Shown here piece after piece: positions 17,919 to 26,838 of a stretch of 64,000 bases of DNA (position 1 is its first letter; every line of letters begins with the position of its first letter). The notes below the pieces were generated by a model that was given only the letters and a program-made list of their open reading frames with translations, did no database searches and had not been told where the DNA came from. The DNA comes from Verrucomicrobium sp. BvORR034. GTDB taxonomy: Bacteria; Verrucomicrobiota; Verrucomicrobiia; Verrucomicrobiales; Verrucomicrobiaceae. Made by a program: the position numbers and the translations under genes. The DNA is taken from assembly GCF_000739635.1 (NCBI RefSeq), contig NZ_BATQ01000182.1, positions 62,001-126,000 of the forward strand, given 5' to 3'.

Positions 17919-18510
17919 ATTTTTTAGACAGAATTAACGGAATTTACAGCATTGGGATTCCGCTTCGGCGCATGCACGTCAGGTTAATGGGTAGACCCTT
18001 TTTTAGGCGCGCATGCTCTGACGCCAAGGGCGTCAAACAAAATAGTCCCGCATGCGGGATCAGGTGAGGCACGAGCCGCCACCCTGGGTACATGGGCAGG
18101 TGAACCAGAACTCCGAAGTGAGTTCTACAAACCGCGGCAGCATCCCTGAGGTGTCCACCGCATGCAGAACGGTCATCTCCGGGTGTCTGGACGGCTTGTA
18201 GAACTCCCTTGGAGTTCCATGCTATCCCGTCGATACCCGGGGTGGCAACCGCTTCGCGGTCTGATCCCGCGACTGCGGGACTGTTTTGTATCACGCGGTT
18301 GGCGTGGGGATGTTGCCATGAGAAATATGGGATCACCGTCACGACTTGCCCGCCGCCCTTTAACCTGACGTGCATGCGCTTTGGCGAGCCTAGCTTGAAG
18401 CTTGCTTCTGCAACGGTACAAGCAGACTGCAGGGACCTTCTGAGACACGACGTCCTCATCCAACAGTTCAGAAACCCAATTCCGTAAATTCCGTTAATTC
18501 TGTCTAAAAC
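17919..18510. repeat. Composite palindromic intergenic cassette, copy 2
   Basis: Between the helicase and porin genes, nearly 600 bases form nested imperfect inverted repeats. The outermost pair is TTTTAGACAGAATTAACGGA (about 17922) with the complementary CCGTTAATTCTGTCTAAAA (to 18509). Next are GCGCATGCACGTCAGGTTAA (about 17968) with CCTGACGTGCATGCGC, then AGTCCCGCATGCGGGATC (18044) with GATCCCGCGACTGCGGGACT, and innermost GAACTCCGAAGTGAGTTCTA with TAGAACTCCCTTGGAGTTC. The right arm contains the stop codon of the porin gene. A CACAGAGGCGCAGAGGGCAC word sits just outside at 17891. No gene is supported here. Confidence 0.85.
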
Positions 18511-19808
18511 TCCACCCGGAAACTCGCCTGAAAGTAGTCTTCGTTCCCCGCCCCGACTGACGTCAAAGAGTCCCCGGCTTCGTGGTGGGTGTAGCCGAGG
18601 AAGAGTTCGGTCTTCTCCGTCACTTTCCAGGTCAGCGCAGCATTGAAGGCGGCGCCGAGATAGCGTTCCCCATCTGGGGCCGGACCAGCGAGGCGTTGCA
18701 GGGGCGGGGCATAGACATCGTCCTCCGCGCTGAAGCGCCAGAGGAAGTTCACGCCGAGTGACGCCTCGACTTTCGGGTGCGGCTTGAGGCTCAGCACCGG
18801 GTTGAGGTTGTACAGATTGGAAGGAGAGAGAAAGCCGCCTTCGTTGAAGTAGTTGTTGGCCTGAAAGAGCGGGTGAAACGTGTGCAGATCTCCATCCGGA
18901 CCGCCACCGGAGATGAAGTCCGCCCGCAGCATGAGCGTGGGCTGCCACGGAGTCTGGGTAAACTCGTACCCCAGGCCCAGGCTGCCGGCGCCGGCCACAA
19001 TGTCCCGATCCCCCACCCGCCCGAACTGGAAGATCAGCTCTGTGTTGTAGATCACCGGGCGGGTCTTGTTCCACCAGCGTGTGCCCACGGTGTGGCGCAG
19101 TTCACGCCCGCCTTCGCCATCCTCGGGTTCAAGGAAAACAGAATCCTCATCGTGAAGCCCGATGTAATACAGGTCCACCGCATGCCCCTCCCCCAAGGGT
19201 GAAGGAAACACGCCATACACACTCCAGAACCGCACCCGTTCCGGATGCGAAGTGTTGTCGAAAGCACCGTCCTCGATCTCAACCGGCGAGGCCACGAAGG
19301 CATCCACCTGATACGTGTCACCTTGCTTCCATGAAAGCAGCAGCGCATCATGCGCCAGACGCTGGTTGGCCCCTTCCCGCGCCGCCAGAAGCCGGCCAGA
19401 GCCATAGTAGAGCGTCTGCCGACCCGCCTTGAAGGTCAGTGAATCCTCCTCCTCCCAGTGAAAGCGGTACTGCGCGTAGAGCTGGAGGAAATCCACCTCA
19501 TCCTGGTCCGGGGGAGCGAGCGAGGAATCCTTGCCCCACATCCGTCCCCAAGTGAACTCTGAAGCCAGCCGGAAGGTTTCCTCATAGTCCGCCGTGAGCA
19601 GCACCTGCACCCTCTGATGCACCCACGCGTCATCCTTGACCGGACCGAGCCCGAGGTCGAGACCCTGGTAAGTCTCCTGCATGGTCCGGGCATGACCTGA
19701 GATCGACCCCGTCCAGCCCTCCAGCGGCCCCGCTGCGATAGCCGACACCCCTCCCAGACAAGTGACCGCGATCACGGCCAACAGAATGGGAGAGGTACCG
19801 AATGACAT
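18504..19808 (-). CDS. Alginate-export-family outer-membrane porin
   Basis: Starting at 19808 (MSFGTSPILLAVIAVTCLGG), the 434-residue protein has a signal peptide to about 25 and then alternating beta-strand segments typical of an outer-membrane barrel. The block FKAGRQTLYYGSGRLLAAREGANQ split across about 128-150 and the closing TELFLGYTHHEAGDSL...YFQASFRVEF resemble the alginate export (AlgE-like) family. It ends in Phe, as expected of barrel proteins recognised by BamA. The family moves anionic polysaccharides or small carbohydrates across the outer membrane. It is last in a minus-strand series after the amidohydrolase (28 bases apart), and its stop codon falls inside a repeat arm. Confidence 0.85.
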   Translation of the reverse strand: MSFGTSPILLAVIAVTCLGGVSAIAAGPLEGWTGSISGHARTMQETYQGLDLGLGPVKDDAWVHQRVQVLLTADYEETFRLASEFTWGRMWGKDSSLAPPDQDEVDFLQLYAQYRFHWEEEDSLTFKAGRQTLYYGSGRLLAAREGANQRLAHDALLLSWKQGDTYQVDAFVASPVEIEDGAFDNTSHPERVRFWSVYGVFPSPLGEGHAVDLYYIGLHDEDSVFLEPEDGEGGRELRHTVGTRWWNKTRPVIYNTELIFQFGRVGDRDIVAGAGSLGLGYEFTQTPWQPTLMLRADFISGGGPDGDLHTFHPLFQANNYFNEGGFLSPSNLYNLNPVLSLKPHPKVEASLGVNFLWRFSAEDDVYAPPLQRLAGPAPDGERYLGAAFNAALTWKVTEKTELFLGYTHHEAGDSLTSVGAGNEDYFQASFRVEF

Positions 19809-19836
19809 GGGACACGCCCCGCGGAAAACTTGGGAA

Positions 19837-21699
19837 CTAGAAGGCAAAGCAATCGCAGCCCGAACCCCAGAAGGATCCAAAGGGGTTGCTCCCGCTGTCG
19901 GCCGTGCTGCTGATCGAGCGCGTCTGCGCCCGGCCGGTGCGGGCCGGATGCTCCAGCGGCAGCGGCACACCAGCGCGCGCGGCTTTCTTCACATCCAGCG
20001 GAGCGCCATAGCCACCGAAGACGCTGATGGGCGACCATTCCGGCAGCACGGGCAGCGGCCCGGGGGCATGCGGGCTGAACTCATCCCGTGCATGCACGAC
20101 CTTCCCACCCACCACCGTGAGCACGGACTCAATGCCCTTGATGGCCTCATCCGGTACGCTGAAATAATCGTCCGTGAGGACCACCAGATCGGCAAGCTGA
20201 CCGGCTCTCAGTGCGCCCTTTTTCCCCACTTCCGTGGAGAACCAGGAACTGCCCTGGGTGTAGAGCCGCAGGGCCTCCTCCCGCGTCAGGCAGTTCTTCT
20301 CCGGATACAGGGCGGTGCCACCCACCGTGCGACCGGTGGTGAGCCAGTAGAGAGAGACCCAGGGATTGTAGCTGGCCACTCGCGTGGCATCGGTACCAGC
20401 GCCCACGGGCAGACCCATCTCCAGCATGCGGCGCACCGGCGGGGTGCGCTCCGCGGCGGCCTTGCCATAGCGGTCCAGGAAATACTCACCCTGGTAAGCC
20501 ATGCGATGCTGGATGGCCACGCCGCCGCCAAGCGCTTTCACCCGCTCCAGGTTGCGGTCGGAAATCGTCTCGCAATGGTCGAAGAACCAGTGAATGTCCC
20601 CAAAGGGAATCTCGCGGTTCACCTCCTCAAACACGTTCAGGAAGCGGGAGATGCTCTCGTCATAGGTCGCATGCAGGCGGAAGGGCCAGTGATTGGCCGC
20701 CAGCAGAGAAACCACCTCCTTGAGCTCCGTCTCCAGTGTGGGAGCCAGGTCGGGACGAGGTTCAAGGAAATCCTCAAAGTCGGCGGCGGAGAACACGAGC
20801 ATCTCACCAGCCCCGTTGCAGCGGTAATAGTCATCGCCCACGCCGGGGCCGGTCATCTTGATCCAGCGGGCGAAGTCCGCCTTCTCCTCCTTGGGTTTCT
20901 GGGTGAAGAGATTGTAAGCCACACGCAGGGTCAACTCACCGCGCTTGTGGAGTTCATCAATGACAGCATAGTCCTCCGGATAGTTCTGAAAGCCGCCGCC
21001 GGCGTCAATGATGCTGGTCAGGCCGAGCCGGTTGAGCTCCCGCAGGAAGTGGCGGGTGGAGTTGATCTGGTGCTCGGGCGGCAGCTTGGGCCCCTTCGCC
21101 AGCGTAGAATAGAGGATTGTCGCATTGGGCCGGGCAATGAGCAGACCGGTGGGGTTGCCATCCGCATCCCGCTGGATCTCCCCACCCGGAGGGTTGGGCG
21201 TGTCCCGGGTGTAGCCGCAGGCGCGTAACGCGGCTTTGTTCAGCAGAGCCCGGCAGTAGAGGTGGAGAATGAACACAGGCGTGTCCGGTGCCGCAGCATT
21301 CACCTCCTCCAGCGTGGGCATGCGTCTTTCCGCGAACTGAAACTCGCTCCAGCCGCCGACGATACGGACCCACTGCCCGGGAGGGGTGCGGGCTGCCTGG
21401 GCCTTCAGCATGCGCAGCCCATCTGCCAGGGAGGGCACGCCGTCCCAGCGCAGCTCCATGTTGTAGTTCAACCCACCGCGGATGACGTGCAGGTGGGAGT
21501 CGTTCAGCCCCGGGATGACCCGGCGGCCCTGAAGGTCGATGACCTTGGTCTCAGGGCCTGTCGTGAAGTCACGGGCATTGTCCACGCCGACGATGCGACC
21601 GTCTTTGATGACCAGCTCCTTCGCCTCCGGATGTGAGGCCTCCAGGGTGGTGATGCGGCCGTTGATGAGGATCAGATCCGGTGCCGGGGAAGCGCTCAT
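19837..21699 (-). CDS. Metal-dependent amidohydrolase family 3 (YtcJ-like)
   Basis: The 620-residue protein has the layout of YtcJ-type amidohydrolases: LILINGRITTLEASHPEAKE small beta domain, VIPGLNDSHLHVIRGG with the HxH metal motif, a central barrel with GGWSEFQFAERRMP, FRLHATYDESISR and DIHWFFDHCE (further His ligands), and GAGTDATRVASYNPW with the catalytic Asp. It then returns to a beta domain with GQLADLVVLTDD. The last 60 residues (SVFGGYGAPLDVKKAAR onward) have a Ser/Gly/Cys-rich tail ending GSGCDCFAF, which is unusual. The substrate is unknown; related enzymes hydrolyse N-acyl or cyclic amides. No export signal is seen. It is downstream of an ABM-domain gene by 37 bases. Confidence 0.92.
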   Translation of the reverse strand: MSASPAPDLILINGRITTLEASHPEAKELVIKDGRIVGVDNARDFTTGPETKVIDLQGRRVIPGLNDSHLHVIRGGLNYNMELRWDGVPSLADGLRMLKAQAARTPPGQWVRIVGGWSEFQFAERRMPTLEEVNAAAPDTPVFILHLYCRALLNKAALRACGYTRDTPNPPGGEIQRDADGNPTGLLIARPNATILYSTLAKGPKLPPEHQINSTRHFLRELNRLGLTSIIDAGGGFQNYPEDYAVIDELHKRGELTLRVAYNLFTQKPKEEKADFARWIKMTGPGVGDDYYRCNGAGEMLVFSAADFEDFLEPRPDLAPTLETELKEVVSLLAANHWPFRLHATYDESISRFLNVFEEVNREIPFGDIHWFFDHCETISDRNLERVKALGGGVAIQHRMAYQGEYFLDRYGKAAAERTPPVRRMLEMGLPVGAGTDATRVASYNPWVSLYWLTTGRTVGGTALYPEKNCLTREEALRLYTQGSSWFSTEVGKKGALRAGQLADLVVLTDDYFSVPDEAIKGIESVLTVVGGKVVHARDEFSPHAPGPLPVLPEWSPISVFGGYGAPLDVKKAARAGVPLPLEHPARTGRAQTRSISSTADSGSNPFGSFWGSGCDCFAF

Positions 21700-21736
21700 G
21701 GCAGAAAGAGTTTGGGGGTATGGGAAATAAACGTTT

Positions 21737-22288
21737 TCAATTCCGCCCGGGTGGATGAAGCCAGCGATGGGCCAGCTTCACCAGCAGGGGCATGGCCACC
21801 CACGCGAGGGTGGCAGTGATGCCGGCGGCGACCACGCCCGTCAGCAGGAGCTTGGGCAGGAAGCCGCCCAGCAGGGGAATCAGAAGACGGGGCACGATCA
21901 TGCTCACCGGCCAGACGGCCACCCACGTGAGCAGGGCCATCTTCCACTTGGGCGGAGGGGGCCGGCCCGAGGGATCCCGAAACCAGGCCTCCAGGCCGTG
22001 GAGGTCCCGGCACTCGGCCTCGCCCTCCACCAGCGGTCTCACACTCTCCTGCCAGGCCAGATAGAGGGGCGACGTGTAGAACGCCTCCCTGGCCTCCTGG
22101 CTGGAGAAGGTGCGCAGAATGCCGTACTCGTTGGACCCCGAACCCGGAGCCGGATAGAGGAACTGCACACCCCGGGTGCCCGGGGCATGGAGCGAGTCGC
22201 GGGCAAACTCCGTCAGCGCCTTTTCAAAAGCGCTGACGTGTTCCGGCCGGACCCGGCGGGTGATGGCGACATGCACAGCGTCGTCCAT
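21737..22288 (-). CDS. ABM-domain (antibiotic biosynthesis monooxygenase-like) membrane protein
   Basis: The first 110 residues of this 183-residue protein form a ferredoxin-like ABM domain (VHVAITRRVRPEHVSAFEKA, YGILRTFSSQEAREAF, and a terminal acidic LEAWF). The remainder has two or three transmembrane helices (MALLTWVAVWPVSMIVPRLL and LLLTGVVAAGITATLAWVAM), a known architecture for ABM proteins tethered to the inner membrane. Monooxygenase activity cannot be assumed; many members are of unknown function. It lies between the isochorismatase-like gene (45 bases upstream) and the amidohydrolase gene, probably in one transcript. Confidence 0.85.
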   Translation of the reverse strand: MDDAVHVAITRRVRPEHVSAFEKALTEFARDSLHAPGTRGVQFLYPAPGSGSNEYGILRTFSSQEAREAFYTSPLYLAWQESVRPLVEGEAECRDLHGLEAWFRDPSGRPPPPKWKMALLTWVAVWPVSMIVPRLLIPLLGGFLPKLLLTGVVAAGITATLAWVAMPLLVKLAHRWLHPPGRN

Positions 22289-22333
22289 AGTCCTGAAGTT
22301 CTCAGGTTAGGGGTGAATAAGTGATGGGATCGA

Positions 22334-23011
22334 TCAATGATGCGCGGAAGCGGGCACCACCTGCGGCTTGATGGCCGACTGCGGAGCCTTGTGCACCATG
22401 GTGTACGCGTACTCCACGCCCACGCCATAGGCGCCGCCCTGGCCTTTGATGAGGCCCATGAGGTTGTTGTAGTGCTCGCGCTTCGCCCAGTCGCGCTGCC
22501 ACTCGAGCAGGGCGGGAATGGTGGTCACGCGCACCGCACCGGCCTGGACCATGCGGGAGAGAGCCGCCTCATGCGCCGCCGGGGAGGTGGCGCCGCAGCA
22601 GTCCTCCACGACGTAGATGTTATACCCTGCACCCAGCATCTCGATGGTGGGCCAGGTCACACAGACCTCCGTCCAGAGACCGGTCATGAGGATGTTCTTC
22701 TTCCCGGTGGCTTCGATGGCAGCGCGGAAGCCAGCATCATCCCAGGAGTTCATGGAGGTGCGTTCCACCACCGGCTGGCCGGGGAACACATCCAGAAGCT
22801 GCGGCCAGACATAACCGCTGAAGGATTCCGTCTCCACCGCGGTGAGCACAGTGGGGATGTTGAACTCCTTGGCCACCTTGGCCAGAAGGGTCACGTTGTT
22901 GATCAAGGTCGCACGATCAATGTTGGCGACGCCAAAGGTCATCTGCGGCTGGTGGTCGATGAAGACAACCGCGCTGTCCTCGGGCGTGAAGAGTTTGTGG
23001 TAGGGGCTCAT
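22334..23011 (-). CDS. Isochorismatase-family hydrolase (YcaC-like)
   Basis: Starting at 23011 (MSPYHKLFTPEDSAVVFIDH), the 225-residue protein shows the isochorismatase fold with catalytic Asp in VVFIDHQPQMTFGV, Lys in TGKKNILMTGLWTEVCVTWP and nucleophile Cys in that same TEVCV segment. The length and the TSMNSWDDAGFRAAIEAT stretch fit the YcaC group, octameric cysteine hydrolases whose substrates are not settled. An upstream 27-codon extension is in frame but atypical. It is the first gene of the probable minus-strand unit with the ABM protein, amidohydrolase and porin. The 400-base region upstream carries its promoter and a repeat. Confidence 0.92.
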   Translation of the reverse strand: MSPYHKLFTPEDSAVVFIDHQPQMTFGVANIDRATLINNVTLLAKVAKEFNIPTVLTAVETESFSGYVWPQLLDVFPGQPVVERTSMNSWDDAGFRAAIEATGKKNILMTGLWTEVCVTWPTIEMLGAGYNIYVVEDCCGATSPAAHEAALSRMVQAGAVRVTTIPALLEWQRDWAKREHYNNLMGLIKGQGGAYGVGVEYAYTMVHKAPQSAIKPQVVPASAHH

Positions 23012-23413
23012 GGCGTGTGGGATGTTTCCTATACCGTCCTTGGAAGCGGTGAATGTGCCTGCCGAGACCTGTCTCAGGCCTGCGCCATCCACCTCGTCTT
23101 GTCATGTCGGGTCTTGTCTCTTCCCCGGTCAGGGGAACGCACCGATCATCTCACCACGGGCGCTTTTTGACCAGATGGCATGGGGATGATCTTTGCGAGC
23201 GACAGGAGGATGGGGGTGGACTCATCCTTTTGGATGAGCTGGCAGAGGGAAGGAAGGATCAAAATTCAATGACCAAACTTCAAACTCCAGGGGAGGGCGG
23301 CAGAGCGAAACAAAGTAGTCACAGGCTTCAGCCTGTTCAGTCGTGCGGCCCACGTGTTCCGACGCCAGGCTAAAGCCCGGCACTACTTTAAACTGCTGCC
23401 TGTATCCCACCTC
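23012..23413. repeat. Intergenic region with a 24-bp-arm hairpin
   Basis: No gene is supported. At 23312-23389 an arm AAAGTAGTCACAGGCTTCAG (extending to CCTG) pairs 20 of 24 positions with GGCTAAAGCCCGGCACTACT at 23368-23387. The AAAGTAGT end word is shared with the 16.3 kb hairpin. The left part must hold the promoter for the isochorismatase-like gene, but no clear -35/-10 is visible. Confidence 0.7.
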
Positions 23414-24070
23414 TTACCATTTACCTCTCACCAATCCCTTCCGGCTCGCCACCGCGATCGCCTCGGTGCGGCTCAGGACATCGAGCTTGCTAAACAAACT
23501 CCGCAAATGGGTCTTCACCGTGGGCTCGCTGATGCTCAAGGTGCTGGCGATCTCCTTGTTGCTCCGTCCCTTGGCCAGCAGCTCCAGCACCTCTTGCTCC
23601 CGGCGGGTGAGAGGTTCATTGCTGACGCTCGCGGCCAGCTTTTCCACCAGAGACGGTGCCAGGCAGGTCTCCCCGCGATGCACCCTCCGAATCGTATCCA
23701 CCAGCTCCTCACGCGGCCCATCCTTCAACAGATAGGCGCGGGCCCCGGCTTTGACTGCCCGGTAGATTTCATTGTCGGTGTCACAGGTTGTGAGCACGAC
23801 GACCCGGGCCGAGTTGTCCAGCCGCCGAATCTCTTCAATCACCTCCACGCCGTCCAGGCCGGGCATGCGGATGTCCACCAGAGTCACATCCGGCCGGTGC
23901 TGCTGCCAGAGCGCCACCGCCTCCCTGCCATCGGACGCCGCGGCCACCACCTGCATCTCTTCATTCCGGTTGATGATGACGTTGAGCCCCTCCAGCACCG
24001 TGACATGATCGTCCGCAATCAGCACGCGTATGCGCGAATCAGATCCGGTGCCGACAGGGGGTTGTTTCAT
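23414..24070 (-). CDS. NarL/FixJ-type response regulator (LuxR HTH)
   Basis: The 218-residue protein has a receiver domain (acidic pair in VLIADDHVTVLEG, phospho-acceptor Asp66 in VTLVDIRMPG, Lys in AYLLKDGPREE) and a C-terminal LuxR-type helix-turn-helix (LTRREQEVLELLAKGRSNKE...SEPTVKTHLRSLFSKL). Phosphorylation by the adjacent kinase would dimerise it and control transcription. Its ATG overlaps the stop of the upstream kinase gene by four bases (ATGA), implying translational coupling. Target genes are not identifiable from the sequence; the CE15 gene just beyond the kinase is a candidate. Confidence 0.97.
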   Translation of the reverse strand: MKQPPVGTGSDSRIRVLIADDHVTVLEGLNVIINRNEEMQVVAAASDGREAVALWQQHRPDVTLVDIRMPGLDGVEVIEEIRRLDNSARVVVLTTCDTDNEIYRAVKAGARAYLLKDGPREELVDTIRRVHRGETCLAPSLVEKLAASVSNEPLTRREQEVLELLAKGRSNKEIASTLSISEPTVKTHLRSLFSKLDVLSRTEAIAVASRKGLVRGKW

Positions 24071-26694
24071 GCAAACGTGCCGCTTTCCGCCTTGGGCCGC
24101 CCCAAACGGATGCTGATGGAAGTACCCCGCCCTGGCTTGCTGCGCAAGCAGAGACGTCCTCCCATGCCTTCCACCCGCTCACGAATTCCCGTCAGGCCAA
24201 AGCCGTCGTGCTGCTGATCTGGATCAAATCCCCGGCCGTTATCATGCAGGTGCAGACGGATCGCGGGGGCGGAAAAGATGAGCCGCCCCGTGAACCGGCT
24301 CGCCCCGGCGTGGCGGATGGCGTTGGTCAGCACCTCCTGCCCGATCCGAAGGATATTTTCCTCGCACCGATTGGGGATGTGGTAGGGATCGCCCCGCAGC
24401 GTCACCTCCGCCTGCAGGCCGGTGCCCTCTGTCATCTGCTTGAAGAGGGCGCTCAGAGCCTGCGGAAGGTCCTGCGCCTTGAGCGCCTGCGGTCGCATGG
24501 CGCGCACGGACCGCCGGGCATCTCGCAGCGTCTGCCGGGCCAGCTCCCGGGCGCGCTTCAGATGAGGATCCACATCCTCCATCAGTCCTCGGGCGGCGGC
24601 GTCTTCCGCCAGCTCCAGCTGCATGATGACGGCGGTGATCCCCTGGGCCAGGGTGTCATGCAGCTCCCGCGCCATGCGGTTGCGCTCGGCCAGCACCGCG
24701 AGACGATGCCCTTCCTGCGTCAGGCGGATGAGTTGAAGCGCGAGCATCACCTGATGCGCCAGCGCCTGGGCCAGCTCGATCTCCTCCGTCTGAAATTGAG
24801 GCGGGCGAGTGAACCGGATGCTCAGGAAACCGGTAACACGGCCGGCCAGGAGCATGGGCACCACCAGGGTGGATTGCACGCCCTGATCCAGCAGTCTCTG
24901 GACCACGATGGGGACATTCGGATTCTCCACCGCATCCGCGTGCCAGGGGTACCAGGGACCGTCGGTCCCATCTAGTGTCTGCACGCGGATGTCTCCGCCA
25001 TTCCAGTCCCCCGCCACACAGTATATGCCAGTGGCAAAAAAGTCCGTCCAAATCGGGTGCGGTGCGTCACCCTCCTTGTTGAGGGATTGAGGCTCCGATT
25101 CATCCACGGTGGTGAGGTGCAGCTCACCGCCCTCCCAGCTGGCCACCAGCTTCACCACGGCGGTTTCCTTGTTTTTCTGCCAGACGCCCAGGCTGTGGGC
25201 GTTCAGGGTCGAGGTGATAACACACAACACATGCGCGAGGAGCCGGTCGGGATTGGCCTCGCGAGAGACGGCGGAAAGCGTCTGCGTGAGCGCACTGATC
25301 TGGCCGCGCGCCAGGTGCTCGGACTTGCGGCGCTCTTCCACATCCGTGTTCGTCCCGTACCACTTCACCACTTTCCCCTCCGCATCATAGAGCGGCACGC
25401 CGCGGAAAATAAACCAACGGTACGCCCCGCTGTGATGCCGGAGTCGCGCCTCAATATCGCCCGCCACTCCCTCGGCGATGATGGACTTCCAATAGGTCAC
25501 CAGCCGGTCGAGATCGTCAGGATGAATGGCCGTCTGCCAGCCCCATCCAGACGCCTGATCCAGCGTCAGGCCGGTGTAGTCCAGCCAGCGTTTGTTGAGG
25601 TACTCGATGTTCCCATCGGGCAGGGAGCTCCAGACCAGCCCTGGGATGGTATCGATGACCAGGCGCAGGTTGTCCTTGTTCCGCCGCAGCGTCTCCTCTG
25701 CCCGGCGACGTTCTTCAATCTCGCGGGTCAGGGCCCGATTGGCCGTCTCAAGCTCGGCAGTGCGTTCCTCGATCCGCTGTCCCAGTCCATTGTTGAGCTG
25801 TGCCAGAGCCTCCTCCGCCCGTTTCCGTTCGGTGATGTCCAGCACTGATCCGATGAAGCGCACGGGCGCTCCCGCCTCATCAAAAAACGCCTGTCCGCGT
25901 GCCAGCACCCAGCGCCCGCCAGTCGCCTCTGGTCGCAGCGTGCGGTACTCCAGTGCGTAGCGGCCGCCTTCCTGGCCCATCAGCGCCCCTTTCACCGCTG
26001 CGTCCACCTTCTCCCGGTCTTCCGGATGCACGGCGGTGAGGAACATGTCATGCGTCACCTCCGCATCCAGCGGCACGCCGAATATTTCCTTCAACCTGTC
26101 TGACCAGTGACCCGGGTTGGAGTCCGGCGTGGCCTGCCAGATCCACAGCCCCAACCCGCCCAGCTCCATGGCCAGGCGCAGGCGCTCCTCGGCCTCGATG
26201 AGGGACTTGTTGTGCTGGCGCAACTGCACGAGCTGTTGCTGGAGGTGTGCAGGCGACCCCATCGGTACCGGAGCCGCAGACTCTGGGGAGCCCGCGAGGT
26301 CACCCTTCACCGGCAACTCACGACAGGAGACGATGAGGCAGTCTCCCCGATCAGAGCTGGCCACGCGACGGACGCGGGCCTCCACCCGTATCACATGCCC
26401 CAGACGATGCGCCAGCGTGAGGACGAAGGTCTCGGTGGCGTCACGCGAGCGGCTGCGCAGCCACTCCCGCACCTCGAGCGGTGAGGTGGTCGGCAGCAAT
26501 TGCCAGGGCCGCATTTCCAGTATCTCCACCCGCGACCAACCCGCGAGCTGGCACGCAGCCTCATTCGCTTCCAAAAAGCGGCCGCTCAGGTCCACCAGCA
26601 GCACCGCATCCGGATGCTGCTGGAAGATCAGCCCTGCCAATCCCGGGTCAAGCTGGGTGGCAGGCTCTGTCTGAAAGGCAACGTCGGATGGCAT
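24067..26694 (-). CDS. Multi-PAS/GAF sensor histidine kinase (HisKA_3 type)
   Basis: The 875-residue protein has no membrane segment. Three PAS domains are visible (about 20-135, 165-300 with the PAC-like GGRWVLARGQAFFDEAGAPV, and 345-465 with FRGVPLYDAEGKVVKWYGTN), separated by coiled coils (RIEERTAELETANRALTREI). A GAF-like domain (about 490-650) contains VGDWNGGDIRV-type and VVPMLLAGRVTGFLSIRF segments. The HisKA_3 box MARELHDTLAQGITAVIMQL puts the phospho-accepting His at 679. A HATPase_c domain follows (NILRIGQEVLTNAIRHAGAS; HDNGRGFDPDQQHDGFGLTG). It is probably cytoplasmic, sensing a small ligand or redox state. The next gene overlaps by four bases. Confidence 0.96.
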   Translation of the reverse strand: MPSDVAFQTEPATQLDPGLAGLIFQQHPDAVLLVDLSGRFLEANEAACQLAGWSRVEILEMRPWQLLPTTSPLEVREWLRSRSRDATETFVLTLAHRLGHVIRVEARVRRVASSDRGDCLIVSCRELPVKGDLAGSPESAAPVPMGSPAHLQQQLVQLRQHNKSLIEAEERLRLAMELGGLGLWIWQATPDSNPGHWSDRLKEIFGVPLDAEVTHDMFLTAVHPEDREKVDAAVKGALMGQEGGRYALEYRTLRPEATGGRWVLARGQAFFDEAGAPVRFIGSVLDITERKRAEEALAQLNNGLGQRIEERTAELETANRALTREIEERRRAEETLRRNKDNLRLVIDTIPGLVWSSLPDGNIEYLNKRWLDYTGLTLDQASGWGWQTAIHPDDLDRLVTYWKSIIAEGVAGDIEARLRHHSGAYRWFIFRGVPLYDAEGKVVKWYGTNTDVEERRKSEHLARGQISALTQTLSAVSREANPDRLLAHVLCVITSTLNAHSLGVWQKNKETAVVKLVASWEGGELHLTTVDESEPQSLNKEGDAPHPIWTDFFATGIYCVAGDWNGGDIRVQTLDGTDGPWYPWHADAVENPNVPIVVQRLLDQGVQSTLVVPMLLAGRVTGFLSIRFTRPPQFQTEEIELAQALAHQVMLALQLIRLTQEGHRLAVLAERNRMARELHDTLAQGITAVIMQLELAEDAAARGLMEDVDPHLKRARELARQTLRDARRSVRAMRPQALKAQDLPQALSALFKQMTEGTGLQAEVTLRGDPYHIPNRCEENILRIGQEVLTNAIRHAGASRFTGRLIFSAPAIRLHLHDNGRGFDPDQQHDGFGLTGIRERVEGMGGRLCLRSKPGRGTSISIRLGRPKAESGTFA

Positions 26695-26775
26695 GGTGGG
26701 ATCGTGCGCAAAAAGCGATCATCTCCCATGCCACGACAACCGACAAGAGTTTCCCGCCCATGCCTGCGGTAGGCA

Positions 26776-26793
26776 TGACACTTCCCAGTGTCA
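26776..26793. promoter_or_regulatory. Inverted repeat TGACAC-N6-GTGTCA upstream of the kinase gene
   Basis: A perfect 6-bp inverted repeat with a 6-base spacer lies 82 bases before the kinase start and 46 bases after the CE15 stop. It could be an operator for autoregulation of the two-component pair or a weak transcript end of the CE15 gene. There is no T-run. Confidence 0.35.
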
Positions 26794-26838
26794 GTGGTTC
26801 CCCCAAGCGCCGCCCTGCGGATCCACCTCACCCCTCGT

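Noticed and set aside
17944-19074. 376-codon minus-strand frame overlapping the porin end and the palindrome
   Set aside because: It is out of frame with the porin and encodes repeat sequence.
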